This document shows positions 33,608 to 64,000 of a stretch of 64,000 bases of DNA, one piece after another (position 1 is the stretch's first letter; each line of letters begins with the position of its first letter). The position numbers and the translations under genes were made by a program. Location of the stretch: positions 29,645,411 through 29,709,410 of the forward strand of contig CP154954.1 of NCBI GenBank assembly GCA_039621445.1. Reading direction: 5' to 3'. Source of the DNA: Euglena gracilis (lineage: Eukaryota; Euglenida; Euglenophyceae; Euglenales). The notes beneath the pieces are model-generated. The model saw nothing but the letters and a program-made list of their open reading frames with translations, searched no databases and was not told where the DNA came from.

Positions 33608-36600
33608 GTGTAGATCTTCACCATCTTATGCAGACAAACCCTGGGGAAAGGCAAAAATTGGTTTTTGGTTCTCCAATTTTGGTGGTTTTGGTTGGTGGGT
33701 GGTGGGTGGTTTGGGGGGGGTTGGTGGGGGTGGGTGGGTCGACTTTAGGTCATGAGTGTGGGTAGGTTTGGAAAACTTCCCGCTGGGGGTAGGTTTTTTA
33801 AAAAACCGGTCTCTGGTGGGGATAGTGCACCCCCGGACCCAGGTGGCCAACTCGCACTGGGGAAGATTTTTTTCTTGTCAAGTTGCGCAATTGCGCTGTT
33901 TTTTTTCAAATCCCTTGAGCATCAGCGCGGCACTTCAGCTGGTTATAAAACAAAATATGCAATGCACATCTCGCAGTTCACATTAAGAAACACGAAGGTT
34001 TCGAACTAGTTATTCTAACTCTGCAGGCAGATTCATGTTCTTGTCTGGAGTCTGTCAAAATCGGTGGGTTGCACACTCTGCGGGGGGGGGGCGGGGGGGG
34101 TGGGGGGGAGGGGGGGGGGTGGGCGGGGTGGGGGGGGTGGGTGGTGGGTGGGCGGGGGGGGGTAGGGTGTGGAGTTTTGTTTTTTGTTTTTTTTTTTTTT
34201 TGTTTTAAAACAAAAAACCCCTGGTGTAGATATTTACACCATTTCTTTGCCGGGTGCTGCTGGATTACCTGTTGATGGGGGACCATTTTTCCACCATTGG
34301 ACAATGTCATGTTTGCACAATTTACATGAGCTCGGTTTGTGCAAATCTCCAGCAATTAACATTAAGAAACGTTCCGACGTTTGTCGAACCAAGGTTATCT
34401 AACTCTGCCAAAGCAGATTCATCCTCTGTCCCCAACTCACGGTCTTTGCCGCACCCTAGAAGCGTGAAAACCTAGGGTAATTATGACTGTTGTTCAGGGG
34501 AACCCAGGAGTGTTTGATGTGCAAAATTGCGTGCACCAACGTGCTCTTTGTTCCGCCATGGAAGCATGAATCGTTCCCAGAAGTTGTTTGCGCACCCTCT
34601 CGCGCGGTCGCAGTTCAACAATTTGGCCGAACACAAGCCCTCTGAAAGTTTGGTGGGAGTTCCCGACCAGAGGAATTCGATCTTTTTTTAAAGTTTGTGC
34701 GTTTTGTTGGACGGTCACCAAATCCCCAACTGACCCGCTGGTTGGGGGGGGGTCCCGCCGATACCCCCCCCCCCCAGGGGGGTATGGGCATCAGTGGGTC
34801 CCCCTGCATGGGATACTTTTGGAGAGTAGAGCCAAGTTGAGATTTGCTTTGCCCATTAAAAGAATAAAATCCCTTCCTATGGGGGAGATGGGCCCTACTC
34901 GGGAAACTGGTCGTCTGACGTGTCATCCCTTCCCGGGGAAAGCCACCCCCCTGCACCATGTAGGTAAGTGCATTTGTCGCCCTTTGCGCAACTGCACACA
35001 CTGCGTCAATTAGGCATTTTTCATTTTTTTTTGCAAAAAACCTGGAAAAAGCGGATGGTACCGTGCAGACTTGGTCTGCATAACCTGCCCTGGAACGTTT
35101 TTGTATCGCCAAGTTGATTTTTGTCTCGGCGATTGGAAGGGGGTTTCCCAAACACACATTCCAGTGCGTGCGTTGTGCCCCGCATGCTGTGCCAGGGACA
35201 CCTGTCTCCGGGCATTCCTGGGGTTTTTTCCGTGCTTTGCAGTTTTTTGCAAGCATTTTTTTTGCTTGCATTTTGCGACTTGCATAATTACTGGGGTCCC
35301 CACCGGGGCACACTGCAAGGGACCACCTCTGATTGCATTGTACGGGTTTTTTGATCCCAAGTGGGGTGTTTGCCTGAATTTTCTGATTAGGGGGGGCATT
35401 CTGGGTGCATTCCCGGAAACTTGGTCACCTAGGGGGGGGAGATCTGAACTCTTCCTTTTTGACTGGTCATGTTGGAAAGTTCATTGCACCATGCACCTTG
35501 GGAAGTGCATTGTCAAAAGCTGCGCCTACAACTTGCCTGGGGGGAGATGTCCAACGAAGTGATGGTGTTTCGAGGCGCTGGCCCCCGAAACACAGTTTCC
35601 TCGCCCGGGCATGCAGCAACCCTGCCCTGCCCGCAGAATTGCGTTTGCAGCGACCACCTCTTGCAGCAATTTACTTTGGAATCCGGAAGCGTTGCGAAGG
35701 GTCATCTCGCCCTCAACCTGCTGTTCCGTTTTTCTGGGTTGTAACCTGAGTTGCACAGTGGTTGTCCCCAATCTTGTAATCACTTTAGGGATGGCATGGG
35801 TTCCATTTTCTTTTTGCTGCCATCCAAACAAATGAATATTTTGCATATTTACAGTGGTTTTGTATCCGCAAATGAACATTTTTGGATGGTCATTATTTGG
35901 AGTAACAGGGAAAGGGTTTCATTAAGTAATGAATTCTTGAGCAATGTTTTGGGCCGGCTGATTGGGAGCATGACAATGCCCAATAGGAGCAGTTTGTGCC
36001 TGCAAATTCGAAACAGCGAGTGCATGGTATGTGCTGCGAGCAGTGAAACTCATGAAGTACAATTGTGTGCCATAACAATTGCATTGCTGGAATATTCAGG
36101 CAGATGGCCACAAAGATGACACGAAGATGGGACACATGGAACGCAGGTCCGCATGCATATTCGAAACGAAGGAATCCCTGCAGTGTTGACGAGATGGCCC
36201 TCTGCCCGTTTTGCTTGTGTCGCTTTGTCCCTTTGCCGCTGCCGCCACGTTGTCCGATGTGTTGCAGGGCCTCAGGTGACTGGAAGTGCCCTTCTCCCCT
36301 CTTCCTGTCCCGCTCTTGTGCTGGCCCGACCTGCCGGGGCTCGGAACTGATGGGGCCCTGCACAGTGCGGCCAGGTTGCCGTGGGGGCTGGAATCATGGA
36401 AAGTGGACGCGCTTTTGGCACCTTGTTGGGTTCCCCCTGTGTATTAACCCTAGTTGGGCAGGATGGATTATTCTTAAGCGGAGATTTTCAAGCTTTTTTT
36501 ATTTTATTTTTTGAGGTTTTTTTTGTTGTCTCTTCAGGTAATTTGATGTTTTTTTTAAAAAATTAGGGCGGTCCAAGGATTGTCTGGGCATCGACCGTTC

Positions 36601-37216
36601 AAAATCAAAAAAAAAGTAGAATTTTTTTTTGAGTTTGGTTGGATAGAGAGCATTCCAGTGATGCCGAAAGCATGTTTTCCCCTGGAGTTGGCCTTTTTCA
36701 CCGAGATTTTGCAATTTCAATTTTGCTGTTGGGGAAAAAAATTTTGCCAGTGATTTTTTGAAGGTTTTGAAGGTTTTTTAAAAAAATTCTAAGGCATTTT
36801 GTCAAAATTTTTGGGTTTTTGAGGGGTTTCAAAAGGTTTTCTTAAAGATTTTTAAAGCCTCGAAAATGAGAAAACGGAAGGGGGGCGAGTAGAGCGGGGG
36901 CGCCCATTTTGCAGCTCTTTGGATTCACTGGCATCCTTGAGGGGGCAAACTATTAAACAAATATGCACACACAATGCAACTGCAATTTTTTACGCTTCTA
37001 GACCCCTCCTTACATGCCCTCTTGGCCCTCCTAAGGTTGGCCCCCTGGCCTTACCTTCAATCATGGACAGGCCAAGCGCCCCGGGGGGGGGTACCCAACT
37101 TCGTCATTGGTTCTTGGCATTCGGCACCCGATGAGCATTTTGCCGTTGTGTCTTCTGAAGGGCCCATCCGACCTTGACTGGTGTGCCAAACCCTGGCCTC
37201 CTTTCTGCGATTGCAG
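33608..37216. other. No gene recognised
   Basis: Contains a G-rich tract at 34081-34170 and T-rich sequence at 36480-36850. No frame has both coding-like composition and splice signals. Confidence 0.4.
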
Positions 37217-37265
37217 GCCCAGCGGCCGAAGCGCATTTGCCTTCGCTGTACGATGCCAACAAAAG
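37217..37265 (+). other. Small candidate exon, product unknown
   Basis: Between acceptor GATTGCAG and donor GTACCA the frame reads PAAEAHLPSLYDANK. Composition and flanking signals are good, but the family is not recognised and the exit phase (2) does not match the next candidate at 37697. Confidence 0.3.
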
Positions 37266-37696
37266 GTACCACGAACTCACACACACGATGTTCACAGTCG
37301 ACACAATCTGTCCCGGGCGCAGGATCCTGCTTGCTTTCAGCATCTCCCAACTGTGGTTTACGGAATGAAACAATGCCGAAGCTGAAAGATGAAGATGATT
37401 TGACACCTCGATTGGGGTTCGTGAACAAACGTTAACTGATGGTTCATCTGTCCAGAATGGTGCCGTCCCAAGTTTTGATAACAGCTTGATGCGGATACCC
37501 AAAACAATAACTCCGCCGGAAATGTCTCGTCCACGCAACGGTTGGAAACCCATCCAGAGGCATTTGGATCCGGCAGGGGGTGTGGGGTTTGCCATGGGTG
37601 CACCGCGGGGACTTGGGTCCGCGTTCCAGAGGTTTGAGGGGCGGGTGGCTGGGAGGGGGTTGCTGCCGCCCACTCCGGCCGCCCTTCCCCCTTCAG

Positions 37697-37750
37697 GCAC
37701 CCACCGAGGCACTCCGCGCCTGGTGGGGCTACCGCCACGCCGGCCACATG
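37697..37750 (+). other. Small candidate exon, product unknown
   Basis: Exactly 18 codons between CCTTCAG and GTTTCC, in phase 0 at both ends: APTEALRAWWGYRHAGHM. The aromatic, His-containing peptide is not proline-rich like the surrounding frames. It could join in phase to the candidate at 39067. Confidence 0.35.
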
Positions 37751-38586
37751 GTTTCCTGCTGCCCCGGCCCCGGCGGAGGAGGGGTCCTCGCCCCTCCGTC
37801 TCCCCGCCCACCGCTCGCCCCCGCATCCCATGTAGGGTTCGATATAAGACCCCCATCACCCCCCGGGTATCATTTTTCGCCTGAAGTCCCGGCCCGAGGG
37901 GGGGTACTATTTAGGGGGTATTTTTTTCTTCAAATTTTCGAATTTTTTCGAAGATTCATAAAGGCTCAAAATAGCACCCAAAACCACCCTTTTTAGGGCA
38001 ATTTTGCAGTTTTCACAATATTGTCCTTTTTGGAGGCCAGATGGTCACAAAAATATTTTTGTTTGTTATTTATTGCGTTAATCCTGTTTTTCAACCACAT
38101 TTTTTCGGGCGAAAATCACGGTCAGCGGCCCAACCAGGCTTGTGCTTAGTCGGGTGCCTACCCCACGGGGCGGGGGGTGCTAGGGGCAGGCACCCCATGG
38201 CACCCGATCCGACCCCCCCCCCCCGGGGGGGGGGGAAGGGTTTTGGGGGGTGCCTGCCCCTAGCAGGCACCCCCCTCCGACCCCGGCACCGAAGGCGCCG
38301 GGGGCCCGGAAAAGGCCATTTCCAATGAAAATTTTCTGGGTCCCCCCGGACCCCTATCCCCCCGGGGGGTGTGTGCCTGCAAGGGGCAGACACCCTATAG
38401 CACCCACCCACCCCCTCCCCCCCCGGTTGGTAAGCACAAGCATGGGCCCAACACTCAGGGGTGTATTATTTTTTTCGATTCAAGGGAGGGGGGCTGTTAT
38501 TTGGCACATGCATTATTATTTGGGTGGTATTATTTGGTTGAGGGTTCAGATAACCCCTCCCCGTGGTCACGAACCCCCTGTCCTTA

Positions 38587-39033
38587 CCCGCCCCCCCCCC
38601 CCGGGCAATTGACGCCCCCGGGCAATTGTCACCCCTGGCTGTGCCGCCCATTTGTCACCCCGGGAAATTGTCACCCCCTTCCGTGCTGCCCAATTTGTCA
38701 CCCCCCCCCCCACAGAAGATGTTTGTGAACTTTTTTTCGCCGGCACGACTCGATTGATCCTCTATTTTGCTACAACGTGCTGAGAAATGTCACATTCCAA
38801 ATGCTCTGCACAATATCACAACCATCGCTGCATTTTTGCTTGTTCACTGGTGTTTCAGATGGTGTTCTTGGTCATTTGGATTTAATGTGGCCTACATGGG
38901 TGGGCATTTGACGCCCCCGGGGAATTGACGCCCCCGGGCAATTGACACCCCCGGGCAATTGACGCCCCCGGGAAATTGTCACCCCCCTCCGTGCTGCCCA
39001 ATTTGTTGCGTGACAATTGCCCGGGGGGGGGGG
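38587..39033. mobile_element. TA-flanked poly-C TIR element, family with GGGCAATTG, copy 1
   Basis: The element starts CCCGCCCCCCC then GGGCAATTGACGCC, and ends GACAATTGCCCGGGGGGGGG, with TA on both sides (38585-38586 and 39034-39035). The sub-terminal word GGGCAATTGACGCCCCC is iterated near both ends. The central 200 bp (ACGACTCGATTGATCCTCTA ... TACATGGGTGGGCA) is shared with 58765-59247 at roughly 85 percent identity by eye. Confidence 0.85.
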
Positions 39034-39066
39034 TATGTCAAACCCTGGTCCCATGCCTGGCGTGAG

Positions 39067-39166
39067 GCACTGCACCCCCTGGCGCTGGAGGCCCCCTGGT
39101 CGCCTTCTGACCCGGCACTGCTCTTCCGCTGGTTCAATGGCTGCTCAGCGGCGGCCATCCCGACTT
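39067..39166 (+). other. Candidate exon, product unknown
   Basis: After GTGAG the frame reads ALHPLALEAPWSPSDPALLF and then RWFNGCSAAAIPT, up to a GTGGGC donor. It begins 33 bp after the right end of the TIR element, so the element sits in the upstream intron. Phase 0 entry is compatible with 37697-37750. Family not recognised. Confidence 0.35.
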
Positions 39167-39964
39167 GTGGGCCCCCCCGAGACTCTGCGCGGGGTTTGGC
39201 GGGGGTGCTTGGCCCCCGGGTCTTGCCTGCAACTGCGGAGGAGGGCGCCGCTCCCCCAAGCGCCAAACCCAGGCCCAGTCTCGGGGATTCCATCCCCCTT
39301 CCCATCTATCCCTTCCCTTCCCTTCCGTCTCCTTCACACTTTGTCTCTCTCTGGCCCCTCCCAGACCTTTGCTTAAGGATTTGCACAGTGGTCACCCCCC
39401 TCTCCCCGGGACAGCTGGTCCAAAGTCGGCCAGTCCATTTTGCAGTACCCCTGGGGAGGGGGGGTTGCAAAATATTCCAGGTGGGGGAATTTTTTTTCCA
39501 GTGACCGATGCGAAGCGCCGGATTTTTTTTTGGATCCCCAAAACGTGCCGGAAACCCTCATTTTGACGTTTTAGGAACAAAATCAGCAGAACACACCCGG
39601 TCAAATGCAAAGCGCCATGGGGGATACATTTTATTTTCCGGCAAGGCCCCCCAGACCTCCCTGGGGGGAGGGGGGAGGGGTCCCATTACTGAGCTTTCCC
39701 CAGTCGGTCAGTCCGTGACAGTCTCCCGCCCGTCGACCGGCCGGGGTCCTTCAGCCAATGCCTGGCCCCTCCCCTCCACCCGACCCGCCCCCTGGGGCGC
39801 CGTCCCAGGGCCCCCACCCCGGGCGGCCGAGGGGGGCCAGCGGGGGGCCGGCATCCCGCCCAGATTTTCATTTTGTGCGTTGCAGAATTTTTGTGACCGC
39901 GTGCGCCGCGGAATTTTTTTTCTGTGCGCCGCCGCAAACTTCGTCGCGGTGTACTAATTGAAAG

Positions 39965-40094
39965 TCTGGTCCCGCCGCCGCCCTGCTGGCCCCCTGTCCC
40001 GCTCACGCGGTGCGCCTTGCCCTACCTCAAACGCTTTGGCATTCCGGTGGCCTATGGCTTCCAGCACAAGTCTGGGCTGGGGCAGCTGCTGCAG
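39965..40094 (+). other. Candidate exon, product unknown
   Basis: The frame reads LPYLKRFGIPVAYGFQHKSG and then LGQLLQ before a GTCGCG donor in phase 0. The frame remains open after the donor to a TGA near 40190, so the exon could also be terminal. It could belong with the candidates at 37697 and 39067 to one gene upstream of the quinone oxidoreductase, but the entry phase does not match and no family is recognised. Confidence 0.35.
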
Positions 40095-41112
40095 GTCGCG
40101 TTTGCGGGTGCGTTGCGTCTGGGGCCCGCTGTCACCTCCGGGGAGGTCGTGGGAGGCCTCTGCTTCTGCTCACTGGCCTCCAGAGCGTGAGCATTGGGGG
40201 GTTGGCTCAGTTGTCCATTTTCCTGCACAGTATTGAAGCCCAGATAAAAAGAGAAATTGATTTCATTTATCTGGGTGAGCTTTCTGCCCCATATGGTTCA
40301 AAGCACCCACATTCAGGTTAGTAGGTGTCGGGTGCTGTGGAGGAGGGGGTGGGTATGGTGGTGTTCAGAGTTTGAAGAGATGTGGGGGATTGGGGGATTT
40401 GTGTACAGTTTTTTTGTTGTGCTTTTTTTTGGTTTTTTTTACAGTGAAGGGGAATGTCCAAGAAGTGTTCACCACCCGAGGCACAGGAAAGGAAATTTGG
40501 GGAAATTTGGTCCCCAACACACAGAAGGGAGTTGTGATTTAGGGGAAGGATCCGGGGCTTCCCTACCCCAATGAGGCCGAAGATCAATTCAGCATTTGGA
40601 CCAGGCTTATACTATGTTTGACACATTTTCCAAAAGCTTGAGTGCCAAACGCCAGAGGGGGCATTCAAGCTTTCGGAAAATGTGTCACAACCTCCTGCTT
40701 GCATGCAAACTTTTACCCTGAAGTTGTCCCCCATTCCTGCACCCCCCTCTTGCACAACAAGAGTACCGCCCCATCCCTCGAAGCAGAAGTGTGGGCAGCA
40801 ACCTGCCCTCCTGGGGGGGGCTTGGGACATGATCTGATGTGTGGCCGGGAGACCAAATCCATACATTGCAAACGTTGGCCAAAAAGCCTGACCTGTCTTT
40901 GGCCCCTGCTCTCGGGTAGGACACGCCCTGAAGGGGGCAGGGGCGTTGAATGATCCATCCCCCGGTGGAACCACCCCAATCCCTGCAGCTCCCCACTGCG
41001 GCTGCCAAGGCTGCCAGGGTTTCGCCACCCCGGGCAACGGTGTGCACCGCTCCGCTGCAGCGCTCCGGGCTTCCTGGGGCCTCTCGACGGGGCGGGCCCG
41101 TCCTGTACATAC
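40095..41112. other. No gene recognised; imperfect inverted repeat
   Basis: CACATTTTCCAAAAGCTTGA (from 40621) and TCAAGCTTTCGGAAAATGTG (ending at 40685) form a 65-bp imperfect inverted repeat. The rest is mixed sequence without supported exons. Confidence 0.4.
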
Positions 41113-41211
41113 CAGGCTTCTTTTTATGTCAGAAGACCCCCCCCAGGGGAGGGGAGGTGGGGGGTCCGGACCGGACCCCCCCCCCCCCCGGGGGTCTTAA
41201 AAAGAAGCCTG
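41113..41211. mobile_element. 99-bp TIR element with perfect 8-bp TSD
   Basis: The element starts CAGGCTTCTTTTT and ends AAAAAGAAGCCTG. It is flanked on both sides by GTACATAC (41105-41112 and 41212-41219). The centre is C-run/G-run arms around GGTCCGGACCGGACC. It is the cleanest insertion of this family here. The empty site would restore one GTACATAC. Confidence 0.95.
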
Positions 41212-43070
41212 GTACATACCACCCCTGGCCCCCCTCCCTTCCTGCTACTGCAGTTGCTCCTCTGTGCTCCCTCGTCCCATTCACCGCCGGACCGCATTTT
41301 CCTGGCCACCCCGTTCACCGAGGACCGCATCTCTGGCCACACATATGGTTTTTTGACTCCGCCCTGTCGTGTCCCAGAGACGACTTTGCGGCCACACGGG
41401 AAGGTGTGTGCTTCGCTCATCGTGTGGTTGCAATATGCAAAGCAACGTTTGAAAACCGGGAGCAGTTTTCTAAGAAAGGTGGCAACGCAAAATCACAATG
41501 GAGACACGTCAGGGATTTCGGAGCATGCCCCAGAAGGCTCCTGATATTCCTGAACAGAAGAAGTTGGGGTTGCACATATTTGGGTGTATCCACTGGGGCG
41601 AGTCAATTTCAAAGCGTTGCCCCCCCCCCCCCAACGGAGCGAGCGTCCACGTCAAGAGCCTTGCTGTTTGGTTTCACAGGTTTCGCCGGGCCTCTGCAGA
41701 GGCTCCACCGCCGTTTGCTAATTGCCCTCGATGGTCTGAAAATTTGGAACCTTCATGTTCATTGTGTGTGTTCATTGTTCGGTTCGTGTTCATGCATTCC
41801 GGCTGTTTAAAGAGGATATTTAGGGGATCCGAAAGAGTTGCCTAATTAGATTTCAAAACATGGCGTGGCACCGAAGGTAAAAAGAAAGCAAGCCCCCCCC
41901 CCCCCCCGGAGTCCAGGAGTCCAATTTTGCAGGGAAATCACAAAATGCGCAAAGAGAAGGCAGAGACCCCACAACGAATGAAGAGACCCATTGCAAAATT
42001 CTATGAAGGGAGAAACACTTCGGCATAAACAAGGGCAACAGAGGTCGGATTCCCCCATTTCCGCCGAGCCAAAAACTGTTCGCACCTTCTGGAAAGGTAC
42101 CTCTCTTATCCTCCATCATTTTCACTTTTCTCATTTTCCTTTGGTTCCATTGTTTTGGTCGAATGGTTTTTTTCCATCCATTGAAACATACTCTGTTTTT
42201 CTATCCATCGAAGTGAAACACGGTGAGTGCTCTTGGGGGGGGGGGGGCAACGGTTCAAATTTTGAGACCAGGGCGAGTTTTAAGAAGCCCCCCCCCCCAA
42301 TGGTCGCGCTGGCCCTCAACTGCCATTTCTTTGTGAAACTGGTGCCCATTCTGTTGCTTGGTTCTCTGGGAGGGGAGCCCCCAGCGCAGTTTACAGATGT
42401 GAACTATTTCAGAATAGCAAGTTTTTTTCAACGTCGAATGGGAAGCACGTGAATGGAAAACACATTTTTTATGATCATCAAGTGGCGGCCTATAACAACA
42501 ACCTTGCCCCCCCCCCCCCAGGCCCGAGTAGTTGAATTGGGGGGGGGGGTCGTATGGCGGGACCGGGTTCCACTTTCCAGATTTTTCGGCCTGGTTTGCG
42601 AAAAAAAATCATTTTTGAATACACAGAACACCGGAGCCAAGAAAAGCGATTTCCCCCGTTCGATTTTGGAGGGAACAAAACAGTGGGAGTTTTCTCAGGG
42701 ACCCCAAACGCTCAAAGGTGCCATTGTGCAGCTTTTCCCGTGACTTTCCGTCCTTTTGTGGCAGACACTTTTGGGCTGGCTGGGGGGCTCCACCGCCAGG
42801 CTGGTCACTGACGCCCGGGGAAACGGTGCTGTAGGGGGGGGGGGCAGAGTCCAGCCCCAAACCCCGCCCTCTCACCAGTTGCCGTTGCGACCAAAATGAA
42901 ATGATGTGCACGGTTTCCCGTCAACTTGAGTTTGCCCCGGTTCGGGGAACAGAATCCACTCGGGGGACAGAAACCATGTCACTGCTGGTGGGAGTACCTC
43001 AACCCACCGATTTCTCCGGGCGACTCCGCGGGCGGGTCCGCCCAGCCGCTGTCCTCCCCCTCCCCCTGCC
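41212..43070. other. No gene recognised; probable 5' flank of the quinone oxidoreductase gene
   Basis: Mixed sequence with short C- and G-runs. The promoter of the downstream gene should lie in the last few hundred bases, but no core element stands out. Confidence 0.4.
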
Positions 43071-63508
<20,438 letters not shown>

Positions 63509-64000
63509 GTGCCCCCCCCCCCCTGCCTGGCCCTCACCCCCCCTACACCGCGCCGCCCAACCCTCATCTGGGGTTGGCAGACCTCGGGGTATTTTTTAGT
63601 CTGGGGGGGTGGATCGTGAGCAGCCTGTTCACAATTTACAGGGCGTTGTATTTTGGGGGTTCAAGTAATGCCCTGATAATCGTGAACAGAAACCGTTTCT
63701 ACAAAAAAACCCACATCGGGATCCAGGATTCTGTCTTGGAAACCCAGAAAACAAGAGATGGGCTTAAGTCCAAGCTATTGGGGGGCGCTTTTGGGTTTGG
63801 GAGGGGGACCCGAAGGCGACGGTCCCGCCCCCCCAAAGGCCCCCACAATGCTTGGACCAAAGGCGATTTTCGGTTTAGAGCCTAAGGGTGGATTCCGTTC
63901 AGTTCACCATACCATTCCATCGTGTTCCATTCTGTTTTAATTCTGTGGCCATCTGTTGAAAGCCCTTTGGACGAGTTGCAACAGAGCAACTGAACTGAAT
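63509..64000. other. Intron or 3' flank, no exon recognised
   Basis: Mixed sequence with short C-runs. No frame continues the family's C-terminus. Confidence 0.4.

Noticed and set aside
34081-34230. TIR element with a right end like that at 33607
   Set aside because: The right end (AAAACAAAAAACCCCTG then GTGTAGAT) matches, but no left terminus or left duplication is visible, so a full element cannot be drawn.

Overview
This window is nuclear DNA from a eukaryote, most likely a protist or alga with a large genome; I cannot name the lineage. No gene is colinear. Coding sequence sits in short GC-rich exons of 50-210 bp, separated by introns of up to about 5 kb that are packed with homopolymer C/G runs, microsatellites, hairpins and inverted-repeat elements. 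Apart from one degenerate retroelement, all recognised exons are on the + strand. I found no bacterial operon signals, rRNA or tRNA genes, or CRISPR array. Almost all open frames longer than 60 codons are chance readings of repeats.

Layout. 1-2049 and 24296-26339 are two copies of a direct segmental duplication of about 2.05 kb. Each carries the last exon of an alpha/beta serine hydrolase that resembles the FSH1/OVCA2 family. 2749-5867 holds five exons of a secreted GDSL-type esterase/lipase, from the signal peptide through the GxND block; its 3' end was not found. 5.9-15.2 kb is repeats: a cluster of long hairpins, a TIR element, satellite-like arrays, and a tandemly duplicated 1.49 kb element. 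15.2-20.8 kb is a five-copy tandem array with a unit of about 0.75-0.82 kb. Its fourth copy is interrupted by a minus-strand, 5'-truncated non-LTR retrotransposon (17.4-19.8 kb). 20.8-23.1 kb is further tandem repeats and microsatellites. Exons that probably belong to the second hydrolase copy lie at 23.7-24.8 kb. 26.3-43 kb contains only weak candidate exons of unidentified genes, plus mobile elements.

43071 to the right edge is one very long gene. It encodes a PIG3/zeta-crystallin-like NAD(P)H quinone oxidoreductase with an N-terminal organelle-targeting peptide. I recovered ten exons over 20.4 kb, most with matching splice phases. The C-terminal exon(s) lie beyond the window. Its glycine-rich Rossmann motif could not be found, and two junctions do not fit a simple GT-AG model.

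The most striking feature is how the introns and gene flanks are built. There are at least two superfamilies of short non-autonomous DNA elements. One has CAGG...CCTG termini with 8-bp target-site duplications (four clear insertions plus the duplicated copy). The other has TIRs made of poly-C/poly-G next to TA, and each member carries its own iterated internal word. These elements, with two reverse-oriented copies of a 160-bp-unit repeat element, make up much of the quinone oxidoreductase introns.
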